Origin: an uncultured Pelagibacteraceae bacterium
GTDB taxonomy: Bacteria > Pseudomonadota > Alphaproteobacteria > Pelagibacterales > Pelagibacteraceae
NCBI GenBank assembly: GCA_902560685.1
Contig: CACEMT010000006.1
Coordinates: 1 to 63,992, forward strand
Direction: 5' to 3'
DNA length: 63,992 bases
Shown: piece after piece, positions 1 to 9,068 of the stretch
How the letters are laid out: each line of letters starts with the position of its first letter
How positions within the stretch are numbered: the first letter of the stretch is position 1
Made by a program: the position numbers and the translations under genes
Notes under the pieces: model-generated
The model's database searches: none
What the model saw: only the letters and a program-made list of their open reading frames with translations
Told to the model about the DNA's origin: nothing

Positions 1-2200
1 TTTTTCTTTCTTGTTCAGCTTTTTTTTGAGCTAACAACAACTGTTTTTTCTTTTCCTCTTCTTCTTTTTTCTTCTTTTTTTCATCAGCTATTTGTTGATC
101 TGATTTTTCTAAATTTTTTGCTAATAATATTTTAGTTTCTCTTTCTTTAATGAAATAGTTTTCTGCAATAATAGGGTTTTGGCTATCACCAGTTATCTCT
201 CTTAAATCAACTATTACACATTCACCTTCTCTTAAACTGAATTTTTTCTTTCTAGCATTTAGGTAGCATTTTTTAACAGCTTTTAGTTCTGTTGCTGTTG
301 TTTTATCTTCAGTAGAATAGCCCCATCCCCAAGCAAAAGGTGAGATTTCTTTTAATTTTTTATCTTTTGTTAATCTTGATAATTCTTTTTTATAATCAAT
401 AAAAACAGCAAGAGCTAATGTTTTAATTTTTTCACCATTAAAAACTGCATTTTTTTTTGAATATTTTAAATATTTGTTTTTAATATTTTTGTTACCCAGT
501 ATTATTTTATATAATCTGTTAAGAGTTTCGTCGTTTTCTTCATACATTTTTGCTCGTGCATATGCATTTTCTTTAAAGTCCTTTATTGCCTGTAGAGCTA
601 TCTTCTTTTGCTTATCGTTCGCTTCTTTAATCTGAAATCTTTTAAAACCTTTGAACTTATAAAATTTTGATTTTATATCTACAATTTGATTTACTACAGA
701 AATTTTCCATTGAAATTTAAGATCACCTTCTTTTAATTTAATAACCACATTAGGGTCTTTGCCAGAGAATTCATAAATTCCTTTTGAAATAACATTAAAG
801 TTTATATCTAAACGATGATATTCATCTATTTGAAATCTATAATATACGGGCCCATCTCCTCTTAAGTCATCAATTAAAAAAGTATATCCCCAAAAATAAA
901 ATTCATTATATGGAACATATTTAATCTTTTGTTTCTTATCTATGTCTAATGCTGATTTTAATGAAACATCATCGATATCATTCTGTTTTGTTTCAACTTT
1001 TGCATACTTGTTTTCTTCGTAATTTTTTACTGAAGAATTTATTTTATGTTGTTCATCAGGTGATGCTGTTACAAACTGATATCTTCTATATCCTTTGTAA
1101 TCATAAACTTTAGATTTTATATCTATTATTAAGCCTACCGTAGAAACTTTCCATAAAAATTTTTGATTGTCTTCGTTTAATTCAAATACTTTTTTATCTT
1201 TTTTATATTTAAAGCTTCCTGTTGAAATAACTTTATGATCTTTATTTAATCTATAATAAATACCTTTATTATCGATCGTTGGATCAAACCTATAATAAAC
1301 AATTCCGTCACCTCTTAAATCATTAATTTTACTTGCAAACTGAAAAAAATATGACCCTCCAGTAGACTGGCTTTGATATCCATCGAAATTTGTATATTTT
1401 ACTTTTTCATCTTTATTAATCTCGATACCTGATTTTAAAAAATCATCTTGTTTTGTATCAACTTTTACATACTTCTCACTGTTAGTTTTGTAATTTTTTA
1501 TTGAAGAATATATTTTATCTTGTTCTTTAGTTGACGCTTCTACAAATTCATATCTTCTGTATCCTTTGTAATCATAAGCTTTGGACTTTATATCTGCTAT
1601 TCCGTTTGACATAGAAATCTTCCAATAAAATTTCTCATTATCTTCGGTTAGTTCGAATGCTTTTTTATTGTTTATAAATTCAAAATCTCCGGTTGAAATA
1701 ACTTTATGATCTTTGTTTAGTCTATAATATGTACCTATATTATCTATTTTCTGATCAAATTTATAATAAACAATTCCATCACCTCTTAGGTCATTAATTT
1801 TATGTGCTTTTAAATAAAAGTACGCTATATCGTATCCTCTTTGGCCACCAAACTTTGAGTAAGGAACTTTATCTTTTTTATTAATCTTAATTCCTGCTTT
1901 CAAAGAAGTGTCATTGTTATCATTTTGATTTTTTGCTATCTTTGATTTTGCTTTACTAAAATGCTCTTTTAGAAGGTTATATTGTTTTTTATTAACTTCT
2001 GTATAAGAAGTCATGCACACTGTGCCTTTTGCTTTTGATGTATAAAAAAATTCATTTTCTCTTTTCAAATAATCTTCTCTAAAATTTTCAATTCTTTCAC
2101 CAATTTTTTCATCTACGCAGTATATTTTTGAGTTGGCGTTAGCGCTAAACACTAATCCCAAACCAAGGACCACAAACAGATATGCTAGTAAGCGTTTCAT
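1..2200 (-). CDS. Exported protein with three ~150-residue repeats and a coiled coil; C-terminus off the window
   Basis: An open frame reads without a stop from the ATG at 2200 to the left edge, giving about 733 residues with the C-terminus missing. It opens with a signal peptide (MKRLLAYLFVVLG...) identical over its first nine residues to that of the next gene upstream. Three imperfect repeats of about 150 residues follow (roughly 94-245, 253-405 and 405-545). Each carries an INDLRGDG or close variant, a YY(K/R)F motif, a KVIS(T/K)G turn and a DIKSKxYxYKG(Y/F)(R/K)R stretch. From about 690 a Glu/Lys coiled coil with a LLLAQKKAE unit starts, as in the protein at 5949-8996. The ATG shares one base with the preceding stop (TAATG), so translation is probably coupled. 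The repeats match no family I recognise. By analogy with its two neighbours the missing end may hold a caspase domain, but that is inference only. Confidence 0.8.
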   Translation of the reverse strand, partial: MKRLLAYLFVVLGLGLVFSANANSKIYCVDEKIGERIENFREDYLKRENEFFYTSKAKGTVCMTSYTEVNKKQYNLLKEHFSKAKSKIAKNQNDNNDTSLKAGIKINKKDKVPYSKFGGQRGYDIAYFYLKAHKINDLRGDGIVYYKFDQKIDNIGTYYRLNKDHKVISTGDFEFINNKKAFELTEDNEKFYWKISMSNGIADIKSKAYDYKGYRRYEFVEASTKEQDKIYSSIKNYKTNSEKYVKVDTKQDDFLKSGIEINKDEKVKYTNFDGYQSQSTGGSYFFQFASKINDLRGDGIVYYRFDPTIDNKGIYYRLNKDHKVISTGSFKYKKDKKVFELNEDNQKFLWKVSTVGLIIDIKSKVYDYKGYRRYQFVTASPDEQHKINSSVKNYEENKYAKVETKQNDIDDVSLKSALDIDKKQKIKYVPYNEFYFWGYTFLIDDLRGDGPVYYRFQIDEYHRLDINFNVISKGIYEFSGKDPNVVIKLKEGDLKFQWKISVVNQIVDIKSKFYKFKGFKRFQIKEANDKQKKIALQAIKDFKENAYARAKMYEENDETLNRLYKIILGNKNIKNKYLKYSKKNAVFNGEKIKTLALAVFIDYKKELSRLTKDKKLKEISPFAWGWGYSTEDKTTATELKAVKKCYLNARKKKFSLREGECVIVDLREITGDSQNPIIAENYFIKERETKILLAKNLEKSDQQIADEKKKKKEEEEKKKQLLLAQKKAEQERK

Positions 2201-2217
2201 TATCTATAACTCATTAA
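2175..2217. repeat. 43-bp direct repeat at a gene junction, copy 1
   Basis: These 43 bases are identical to 5924-5966. They span the end of one caspase gene (LMSYR-stop) and the start of the next gene (MKRLLAYLF). The identity stops abruptly on both sides although similarity continues inside the caspase end. This is the footprint of a tandem gene duplication in the operon, or of later gene conversion. Confidence 0.9.
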
Positions 2218-5200
2218 TATTTTATCAGGATCGCCTGCAAGAGATGGGTTTTGCTGTCTTCCAAGCTCTGATGCTTTTTGTGAAACATTTTCATCCATAT
2301 AAGCAAGTAGTTCTCCATTAGTAATTTTCTTATCATTATTACTATCAGCTTTGCCTTCTAAACCTTTCATTAAATAATAAGAGAAAATTCCATGTTTTGC
2401 TTCTTTTAAACCCGATGAAATTTGATCTAATTTAGATGCGGTAAATATTGTAAAGTTATCTGGGATATCTTCTTGATCATCTGTAACAATTCTCACAGGT
2501 CTTGCTGATGCAAGTAGCATTTTTTCATCCCTTGAGATACCGCTATAACAAGTATCCATAAACATAGTTACTGATTTAGGACTTAGTTTTATAATTTCTT
2601 CAAATAATTCGGTTCTTGATAGCGCTGTTCTACTCAACAAGTCAGGATCACTATCTTGAGGCAAAATATATAATTCTTCACCATTGTTTGATGCTAAACC
2701 ATGTCCTGCAAAAAATATTATCAATTCAGTTTGATTTTTCTTAATTTTACTAGGTAACCATTTATTAATTGTACTAATTGATTGAACTAAATTTGCATCT
2801 TCGTCTACTAGTAGTTTGATATTTGATTTTGATATACCAAATCCTTTTCTTGCATATTCATAAAAATATTTAGCATCTAAATTTGCAAAGTTAGCTGCTG
2901 GTGTTTGCTCATACTTTTCAATTCCTATTATTAAAGCAACTCTATTTTTATTAGATTTAGATCTAATTATAGAAGGATTAAGTTGTTCTAATTTTTCTAC
3001 AAATTCTGTTTCTTCTATATCAATTGTAATACTTACTAGTTTTGGCTTTGATCTATTGCCCCATTGATCAATTGCAACAATTTTTACCTGTTCATCAACT
3101 GGACTAAACCTTTTAATTTTAAACTTACCTTTTTTAACAGGTATTGTCTTACCATCTATTTCAACAAATAGTTTTTTAGAACTATCTATAACTTTTCCTT
3201 CAATTTCATAAGTACTATCATTAACCGTTATCGCTTCTGCAATCTCAATTACAGGTGCTTCATTATCAATATCTCCTGTCTCTGGTTTAAATTCTTCTTG
3301 AGTAGTTTTTGCTACTTTAGCTACTTTTTTCTTTTCTTTTTTGACTACTTTTTTTTTTGTTTTATTTTTTTCTTCTTTATTTAAAACTCTAGCTAGATAA
3401 GTAGGGTTAATATGAAAAATTCCTTTATTAGAATCGTATTTTTTTTTTAAATAATCAAACAAAACTTCATTGTTATTTTTAGTTACTACAAAATCTTTAC
3501 CTTCACATATAGAATTTTGTTTAAGTTTTGTTACTACATGGCCAAAAGAACTTGTAGAGCCTGCTTGTACACAAAAAGCCAAGCTACCTCCGGCTATCTC
3601 CTGCGTTTGGCTTGGTTCTGCTTTGGCAATTTGAGTTTTTTGTTTTTTATTAATTAAGGACAAAAATTCTTCAACACCATGCTTTTTTGCTAACCGAATT
3701 ATATTATTTGGATCTTCTTTAACAACTTTTTTAGGAATTCTTCGATTTAATATTTTGGCATAAATGTCACCATTTAGATCTTTTGAAAATGTAACTTTTT
3801 CTTCAACAACATTATTTATTCCATATCCTAATTTAATACTTACTCTTTCATTTTCATTAGTATATTTCCATTTACATTTGACTTGCTGATTTCCTTTGTA
3901 TTTGTAATTTCTGAAAATACCTCCAATATTTGAACTAGCCTTACATTTTCCATTATCTAAAAAAAGAAGTGTAGTATTTCCTAAATTTAAAATATTTGCA
4001 TTCATTGAGTAGGCATTGAAAATAACATTGAATTTTTCTGATTGAGTTTTGTTTTCTGTTACTTTCTGCGTTTTGCTTGGTTCTGCTTTGGCAATTTTAG
4101 TTTTGCTATTATCACCCCCGATTTGCTTTATTAACTTTGAAACTTTATAATTTTTTGCAAGAGATAAAATCTCATTTGGATCTGCAACTCTGCTTATAGT
4201 TTTGCCTATAGAATTAATTGGTTTAACTCTCATTTCTTTTGGATATATAGAAATATTTACTTTATTTTGAATTCTAGCATAAATATTATTATCTCCCCCC
4301 ATTCTATAGCTACATTTAAAATCAAAGCTACTTTCATAATTTAAGTTTTCAACTAATTTATCTATACTTGTTCCAAACTTACATTCTCCATTTTTTAAAA
4401 GTAAAATTGCTTCATTTAGATTATTTGTACTTGAATTATAAAATGACGCGATAGTACCAGAATTAGGATACTCAAAAGCATAAAAAATATAGTCATTAAC
4501 ATTTAGATTTGTCTTTATTTTTTTTTTTGAAGAAGCTTTATTTTTTTCTGACACAGTTCCTTCTACCTGCAAATTTTTTCTCCAATCATTATCACTTTTT
4601 TTAGCAACTTTTTTCTTTTTGCTTGGTTCTTTTTTAACAATTTTAGTATCATCTATATTGAGTAATCTATTTTTTGCTTTTTCAAATTGTGATTTAGTAA
4701 AAACACCATCGTCATATAATCTTTTTAAATTTTGAAGCTCTTCAACAATATTAGTTGGTTCTTTAGTTTGACTTAGTTTTTCAGTACTTTGAATTTTATC
4801 ATATTCTTTTTTAGCAAGATATTTGCCCTTCGAAATTTTTGATTTCATGCTTTCCCAAGAACTTGCAACATTGCTCCCGTTATCTGACCAAAAAAATGGG
4901 TCCATCAAAATATAAGATTTAGTATTTTGAGGTGAAGTTGTTAAATATTTCATTAAATTTGTTTTTCCATCCTTATAAAATGGTTCTTCTTTTTGAATAA
5001 TTTCCAAAGAAGATTTCCTCCATGAAACATAAGGAATGTATTTAACACTTTGCGCCAATCCTCTTGCTGATGTCATGTGTTTAAGAACTTCCATAGCTTC
5101 TTTTTTTCTTGGGCTTTTTTTTACTAATCCAAAATATTCATAATCAATAATTTGAGAGTCCCATAATTGTCTGATTGGAGCACCTTCTCCTATTTCTGCA

Positions 5201-5949
5201 TTAAAGAACCTAGCATTCCAACCTGTGGACATAACAACTTCTCCTGATGTAAGTAAACTAGGGGGTTGTGCGCCTGCAGACCAAAATACACATCCACCAT
5301 TAGGATCTGCGCATAAATCATTAATTAAGTTTAATGCCTTTTTTCTATTTTTTTTATTTTGTAAAAATTTATAAATACTTTTTCCACCTTTGCCTGGTTT
5401 AATTCCTAATGCAGATGAAGAAATTTCTAAGTTGTGTAATGCTGATTTATATAAACCTCTTTTGCCAGGAAATTTTTTTGTATTAAAAAAATCTTCAATA
5501 GTTTTTGGCGTGTTTTTTAAATTTTTATAATTGTACCCAATATTCCAAGAGTAAAATATATTTCCTACAGCACATTTTGAATGCATCTTTGTAAAAAAAT
5601 CTTTACTAGCTGGAGTTCCATCAGGTGCTGGTAGAAAGTCTTTATCAAAATTAAATTCTTGAAATATACCTTCATCACAACCAATTACCGCATCCATTGG
5701 AAAAATATCAATTATATCCCATTTAATTTTACCACTTTTGATTTGTGATCTTATTTCGCTTAAGCCTCCTGAGTAATTAACCCATTTAATTTTAATACCT
5801 GTTTTTTCTTCTGCATATTTTCCCATTCCAAGCTTTTGACTTTCAGTGTATGCACCACCCCATGATGCTATAGTTACTGTTTTGCTGTGTGCAGAAACAC
5901 TAAACATCAGACCAAGAACTATGAACAGATATGCTAGTAAGCGTTTCAT
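2200..5949 (-). CDS. PotD-type periplasmic binding protein fused to a caspase (peptidase C14) domain
   Basis: This 1249-residue exported protein joins two families not normally found together. After a signal peptide (about 1-23), residues 24-370 read as a spermidine/putrescine-type extracellular solute-binding protein, with IASWGGAYTES, GCDEG, a KFPGKRGLYKS stretch, AGAQPP and GEVVMSTGWNARFFNA in family order. A SHOCT-like helical hairpin follows (about 396-431), then two related Cys-containing modules joined by AKAEPS linkers (about 500-840), a Lys-rich linker (861-883) and an Ig-like module (893-973). The caspase domain runs from about 1000 to 1230, with the dyad His1083 in FAGHG and Cys1134 in DTCYSG, and ends with an EF-hand-like Asp/Asn loop before ITNGELLAY. 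Start and stop overlap both neighbours by one base. Fusion by assembly error is unlikely because the frame is continuous and the same modules recur nearby. The ligand and proteolytic target are unknown. Confidence 0.85.
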   Translation of the reverse strand: MKRLLAYLFIVLGLMFSVSAHSKTVTIASWGGAYTESQKLGMGKYAEEKTGIKIKWVNYSGGLSEIRSQIKSGKIKWDIIDIFPMDAVIGCDEGIFQEFNFDKDFLPAPDGTPASKDFFTKMHSKCAVGNIFYSWNIGYNYKNLKNTPKTIEDFFNTKKFPGKRGLYKSALHNLEISSSALGIKPGKGGKSIYKFLQNKKNRKKALNLINDLCADPNGGCVFWSAGAQPPSLLTSGEVVMSTGWNARFFNAEIGEGAPIRQLWDSQIIDYEYFGLVKKSPRKKEAMEVLKHMTSARGLAQSVKYIPYVSWRKSSLEIIQKEEPFYKDGKTNLMKYLTTSPQNTKSYILMDPFFWSDNGSNVASSWESMKSKISKGKYLAKKEYDKIQSTEKLSQTKEPTNIVEELQNLKRLYDDGVFTKSQFEKAKNRLLNIDDTKIVKKEPSKKKKVAKKSDNDWRKNLQVEGTVSEKNKASSKKKIKTNLNVNDYIFYAFEYPNSGTIASFYNSSTNNLNEAILLLKNGECKFGTSIDKLVENLNYESSFDFKCSYRMGGDNNIYARIQNKVNISIYPKEMRVKPINSIGKTISRVADPNEILSLAKNYKVSKLIKQIGGDNSKTKIAKAEPSKTQKVTENKTQSEKFNVIFNAYSMNANILNLGNTTLLFLDNGKCKASSNIGGIFRNYKYKGNQQVKCKWKYTNENERVSIKLGYGINNVVEEKVTFSKDLNGDIYAKILNRRIPKKVVKEDPNNIIRLAKKHGVEEFLSLINKKQKTQIAKAEPSQTQEIAGGSLAFCVQAGSTSSFGHVVTKLKQNSICEGKDFVVTKNNNEVLFDYLKKKYDSNKGIFHINPTYLARVLNKEEKNKTKKKVVKKEKKKVAKVAKTTQEEFKPETGDIDNEAPVIEIAEAITVNDSTYEIEGKVIDSSKKLFVEIDGKTIPVKKGKFKIKRFSPVDEQVKIVAIDQWGNRSKPKLVSITIDIEETEFVEKLEQLNPSIIRSKSNKNRVALIIGIEKYEQTPAANFANLDAKYFYEYARKGFGISKSNIKLLVDEDANLVQSISTINKWLPSKIKKNQTELIIFFAGHGLASNNGEELYILPQDSDPDLLSRTALSRTELFEEIIKLSPKSVTMFMDTCYSGISRDEKMLLASARPVRIVTDDQEDIPDNFTIFTASKLDQISSGLKEAKHGIFSYYLMKGLEGKADSNNDKKITNGELLAYMDENVSQKASELGRQQNPSLAGDPDKILMSYR

Positions 5950-5966
5950 TATCTATAACTCATTAA
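5924..5966. repeat. 43-bp direct repeat at a gene junction, copy 2
   Basis: Second copy of the junction repeat at 2175-2217, again spanning a caspase C-terminus and the signal peptide of the following gene. About 15 bases of the leader half recur a third time at the start of the first gene of the unit (near 8984-8998), where no caspase end precedes it. Confidence 0.9.
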
Positions 5967-8900
5967 AATCTTATCAGGATCTCCGGAAAGAGCAGGATTT
6001 TGTTGTCTACCAAGGTCTAAAGCTCTCTCTGAAACATTTTCATCAATGTAAGCAAGCATTTCTCCATTAGTAATTTTTTTATCTTCATTTGTATCAGCCT
6101 CACCTTCAAGACCTTTCATCAGATAATATGAAAATATTCCATGCTTTGCTTCCTCAAGTCCTGATGAAATTTGCTCTGCTTTGGATGCTGTAAAAATTGT
6201 AAAATTATCTGGCATTTTATTACTCTCGTCTGCAACTATTCTAAGTGGTTTAGCTGATGCCAATAAAGTTTCTTCATCTCTTGATACACCACTATAACAA
6301 GTATCAAAAAACATAGTGACACTCTTAGGGTTAAGATTAATTATTTGATCAAATAGTTCACTTCTAGACAAAGCTGTTTTTGATAATAAATCAGGATCAG
6401 CATCACTTGGTAAAATATATTTTGATTTACCATCACTTGAAGCTAAACCATGGCCAGAGAAAAAAATGATTAAATCTGTCTCATTGGATTTAATTTTTCC
6501 AGGCAACCATTTAAAAATTGCTGTATACGTTTTTGAAAGAGAAGCATCTTCATCAACTAAAATTTTTATGTTTTGTTTTTTAATACCAAAGCCTCTTCTT
6601 GCATAATCGAAAAAATATTGTGCATCTAAATTTGCAAAACTTGCTTTAGGTGATTGGTCATATTTTTCTATACCAATTATTAAAGCAACTTTAGTATTAG
6701 ATTCTTCAGATTCAATTTTTGAAGGATCTAATGGCTCTAATATTTCAGCTATTTCACTATCCTCAACATCTACTATTATATTAATAGTTTTAGGTTTTGA
6801 CTCATTTCCCCATTGATCAATTGCAACAATCTTAATTGCTTCATCAACAGGACTAAATCTTTTTATATTAAATTTACCATTCTCAACTTTTACAATTTTT
6901 CCAGCGATTTTTATAAATATTTTATCTGATTTGTCTGTAACCTTTCCTTCAATTTCATAAGAATTATCATTAACAGTTATTGTTTCAGCAATCTCAATTA
7001 CAGGCGCTTCGTTATCAAGACCTTCTTCCTCAGGTTTAAATTCTTCTTTCTTTTTTCTTTCCTCATCAGCTTTTTTTTGAGCTAAAAGTAATTCATCTTT
7101 CTTTTTTTCTTCTTCAGCCTTTTTTTGAGCTAAAAGTAATTCTTGCTTTTTTCTTTCCTCTTCAGCTTTTTTTTGGGCTAGAAGTAATTCTTGTTTCTTT
7201 TTTTCATCCTCTTCTTTTTGAGCTAACAAAAGTTCTTTTTTTCTTTTTTCCTCTTCTTTCTTTTGTTGAGCTAAAATTTTTTCTTGCTTTTTTCTTTCTT
7301 CCTCAGCTTTTTTTTGGGCTAAAAGTAACTCTTTTTTCTTTCTCTCTTCCTCAGCTTTTTTAATTTTTCGTTCTTCTTCTTCAGCTTTTTTCTGGGCTAG
7401 AAGTAATTCCTCTTTCTTTTTTTCTTCTTCAGCTTCCTTTTGGGCTAAAAGTAATTCTTTTTTCTTTTTCTCTTCCTCAGCTTCTTTTTGAGTTTTTGAT
7501 AAATCTGCTATTAGGGTATCAATTTTATTCTCTTGTTTTGTATGTTTTGCATATTCGCTTACAATTTTTTCAAAAATTTTATCTTTTTTATCTACTTTAG
7601 CAGTTTCAATGTTATTTGCTGACCAAAATTGATTTGTAAAGAGTAGTTCACAATCACCGTATTTTTTTTGTTCTTTATCATTTTTGCCTTTAAACTTTAA
7701 AAAAATCTTATCTTCAACGATTTCTCCATCCCATAATCCTTTCTTACTTCTTATATTTATGTTTACTTTAGTTTCATTTTTTTCTGGTTGAACATTTATT
7801 TTATAATTCCATTTATTTTTTTTTGACCACTTGCTTTTTATCATTTTGCTGTCCCTAATTGTTAAGTAAAAATCATTCATGTGATCTTTTTCAACAAAAT
7901 CAAAATACTTATAAGATTTAGGTTTAGATTTTTCGCAAGTATTATTTTTTAATAGATATACTCCATCATATTTAGACATATCAATTTCTTCAGCATTAAA
8001 ACTGTAGAGTAATCTTTTTCTTTTTTCGTGAGCTTTTTTGCGATCACTTGGTGTGTCTATATCAAAATCAACTGCACTTTTAAGTTTATAATATAATATT
8101 TTTGGAACTCTTATTAAATCTGGATTATCGGATAACTTCCAATTTTCAAAATTTTCTTTACCCTTTAATTTTTTATACCTTATAGAAATTAATCTTTTTT
8201 TTGCTCGATTTTGCTCTCCTACAAAATAAAAATAAACTCTCATACCAGGAGCTAATAAAATTTTATCTTCAACTTTTTTTTGAGCTAACTGTACTAGTTC
8301 TTTATTTTTTAAATTAGCTGCTTCTTCTTCATCTCTGTACTTTTGTCCTTCATCCCATTTTAGTTTTTTTTCTACTGTTTGTTTGTTATCTTCTTTACTG
8401 TCATTAGAAAGTTTACTTAAAAGAAAAGTATCTTTTTGTTCGTTCATTTGATCAATCTCAGGAAAAAACATAAATTCTAAATTATTTATAAAAGAATTTT
8501 CAAAACCAGATTTTGTTTTAATTAAAGAAACAGGCGCACGTCCATTTTTACTTGTATTTTTTTCATACTCACCCTTGTATTGTGCGTTTTTACATTTTAC
8601 TTCAACATCACCAGTTTCAAACATATGAACACCAACATCTTTATGTTTGGTTGTTTTAAAATTGCAATTGTAAATTGGTTTATCTCCTTTATTTCCTTCA
8701 ATTGGAGAATTGCTAAAAAAGAAAATTTTACCTTTGCTGCTTGTGCTTCGTAATTTTTTATTAAGTTTGGAATAACCAACATAATAACCAATTATTTCCT
8801 GACCATTATTAGAAAAAACGCTTGGAGCAAAAATATATTTGTAGAATTCTGATTTTTTTTTAGAAAAATCTTTCTTTGTAAAAATTGAGATATCAATATC

Positions 8901-8996
8901 TTTTCCAACGTTATCAAATATTGCAGGGAAGGTTTTACTTTGAAAAAGTAATCCCATACCAAGAAACAAAAATATATAGAACAGTAAGCGTTTCAT
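5949..8996 (-). CDS. Exported caspase-domain protein with a long LLLAQKKAEEE coiled coil
   Basis: This 1015-residue protein is the first gene of the left minus-strand unit. It has a signal peptide (MKRLLFYIFLFLG...), then an uncharacterised Lys-rich region (about 25-500). Residues about 502-649 are roughly nine units of about 16 residues built on ELLLAQKKAEEERKK, a strongly charged coiled coil. An Ig-like module (about 660-745) containing VIEIAE, ITVND and FSPVDE leads into the caspase domain (about 765-1000). The catalytic dyad is His849 in FSGHG and Cys900 in DTCYSG. The Asp two residues before the Cys is the metacaspase-type residue linked to Arg/Lys preference at P1. The C-terminus has an EF-hand-like ADTNEDKKITNGE loop. 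The last 250 residues are closely similar to the neighbouring caspase, so the two are recent paralogues. Role inferred: envelope-located protease that may oligomerise through the coil. Confidence 0.87.
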   Translation of the reverse strand: MKRLLFYIFLFLGMGLLFQSKTFPAIFDNVGKDIDISIFTKKDFSKKKSEFYKYIFAPSVFSNNGQEIIGYYVGYSKLNKKLRSTSSKGKIFFFSNSPIEGNKGDKPIYNCNFKTTKHKDVGVHMFETGDVEVKCKNAQYKGEYEKNTSKNGRAPVSLIKTKSGFENSFINNLEFMFFPEIDQMNEQKDTFLLSKLSNDSKEDNKQTVEKKLKWDEGQKYRDEEEAANLKNKELVQLAQKKVEDKILLAPGMRVYFYFVGEQNRAKKRLISIRYKKLKGKENFENWKLSDNPDLIRVPKILYYKLKSAVDFDIDTPSDRKKAHEKRKRLLYSFNAEEIDMSKYDGVYLLKNNTCEKSKPKSYKYFDFVEKDHMNDFYLTIRDSKMIKSKWSKKNKWNYKINVQPEKNETKVNINIRSKKGLWDGEIVEDKIFLKFKGKNDKEQKKYGDCELLFTNQFWSANNIETAKVDKKDKIFEKIVSEYAKHTKQENKIDTLIADLSKTQKEAEEEKKKKELLLAQKEAEEEKKKEELLLAQKKAEEEERKIKKAEEERKKKELLLAQKKAEEERKKQEKILAQQKKEEEKRKKELLLAQKEEDEKKKQELLLAQKKAEEERKKQELLLAQKKAEEEKKKDELLLAQKKADEERKKKEEFKPEEEGLDNEAPVIEIAETITVNDNSYEIEGKVTDKSDKIFIKIAGKIVKVENGKFNIKRFSPVDEAIKIVAIDQWGNESKPKTINIIVDVEDSEIAEILEPLDPSKIESEESNTKVALIIGIEKYDQSPKASFANLDAQYFFDYARRGFGIKKQNIKILVDEDASLSKTYTAIFKWLPGKIKSNETDLIIFFSGHGLASSDGKSKYILPSDADPDLLSKTALSRSELFDQIINLNPKSVTMFFDTCYSGVSRDEETLLASAKPLRIVADESNKMPDNFTIFTASKAEQISSGLEEAKHGIFSYYLMKGLEGEADTNEDKKITNGEMLAYIDENVSERALDLGRQQNPALSGDPDKILMSYR

Positions 8997-9068
8997 TGAA
9001 TTATATTATCAAAATATAGCAAATTTTACATATATTGATTAACTATAAATATAGACCTAGTATGCGCT
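8997..9068. promoter_or_regulatory. Divergent intergenic region between the caspase and serine-protease units
   Basis: Seventy-two AT-rich bases separate the two divergent start codons, so both envelope-protease units must be transcribed from here or from inside the genes. On the plus strand TATAAAT at 9044-9050 is a usable -10 element, which would give a leader of about 12 bases, but I see no good -35 box. On the minus strand TATATT at 9018-9013 is a weaker candidate. Placement is tentative. Confidence 0.3.

Noticed and set aside
2200..5949. The binding-protein/caspase fusion as an assembly or frameshift artefact
   Set aside because: The frame is continuous for 1249 codons with uniform composition, and the linker modules repeat inside the protein. 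I keep it as one gene but ask for long-read confirmation.
2133..6070. Two similar plus-strand reading frames, at 2133-2321 and 5846-6070, that look like a duplicated small gene
   Set aside because: They lie antisense to the duplicated caspase end and leader. Their similarity follows from the duplicated coding DNA, and neither has a credible ribosome site.
7050..7490. Short tandem DNA repeats resembling a repeat array or CRISPR
   Set aside because: They are in frame in a long coding sequence and encode coiled-coil units; repeat and spacer lengths are not those of CRISPR.
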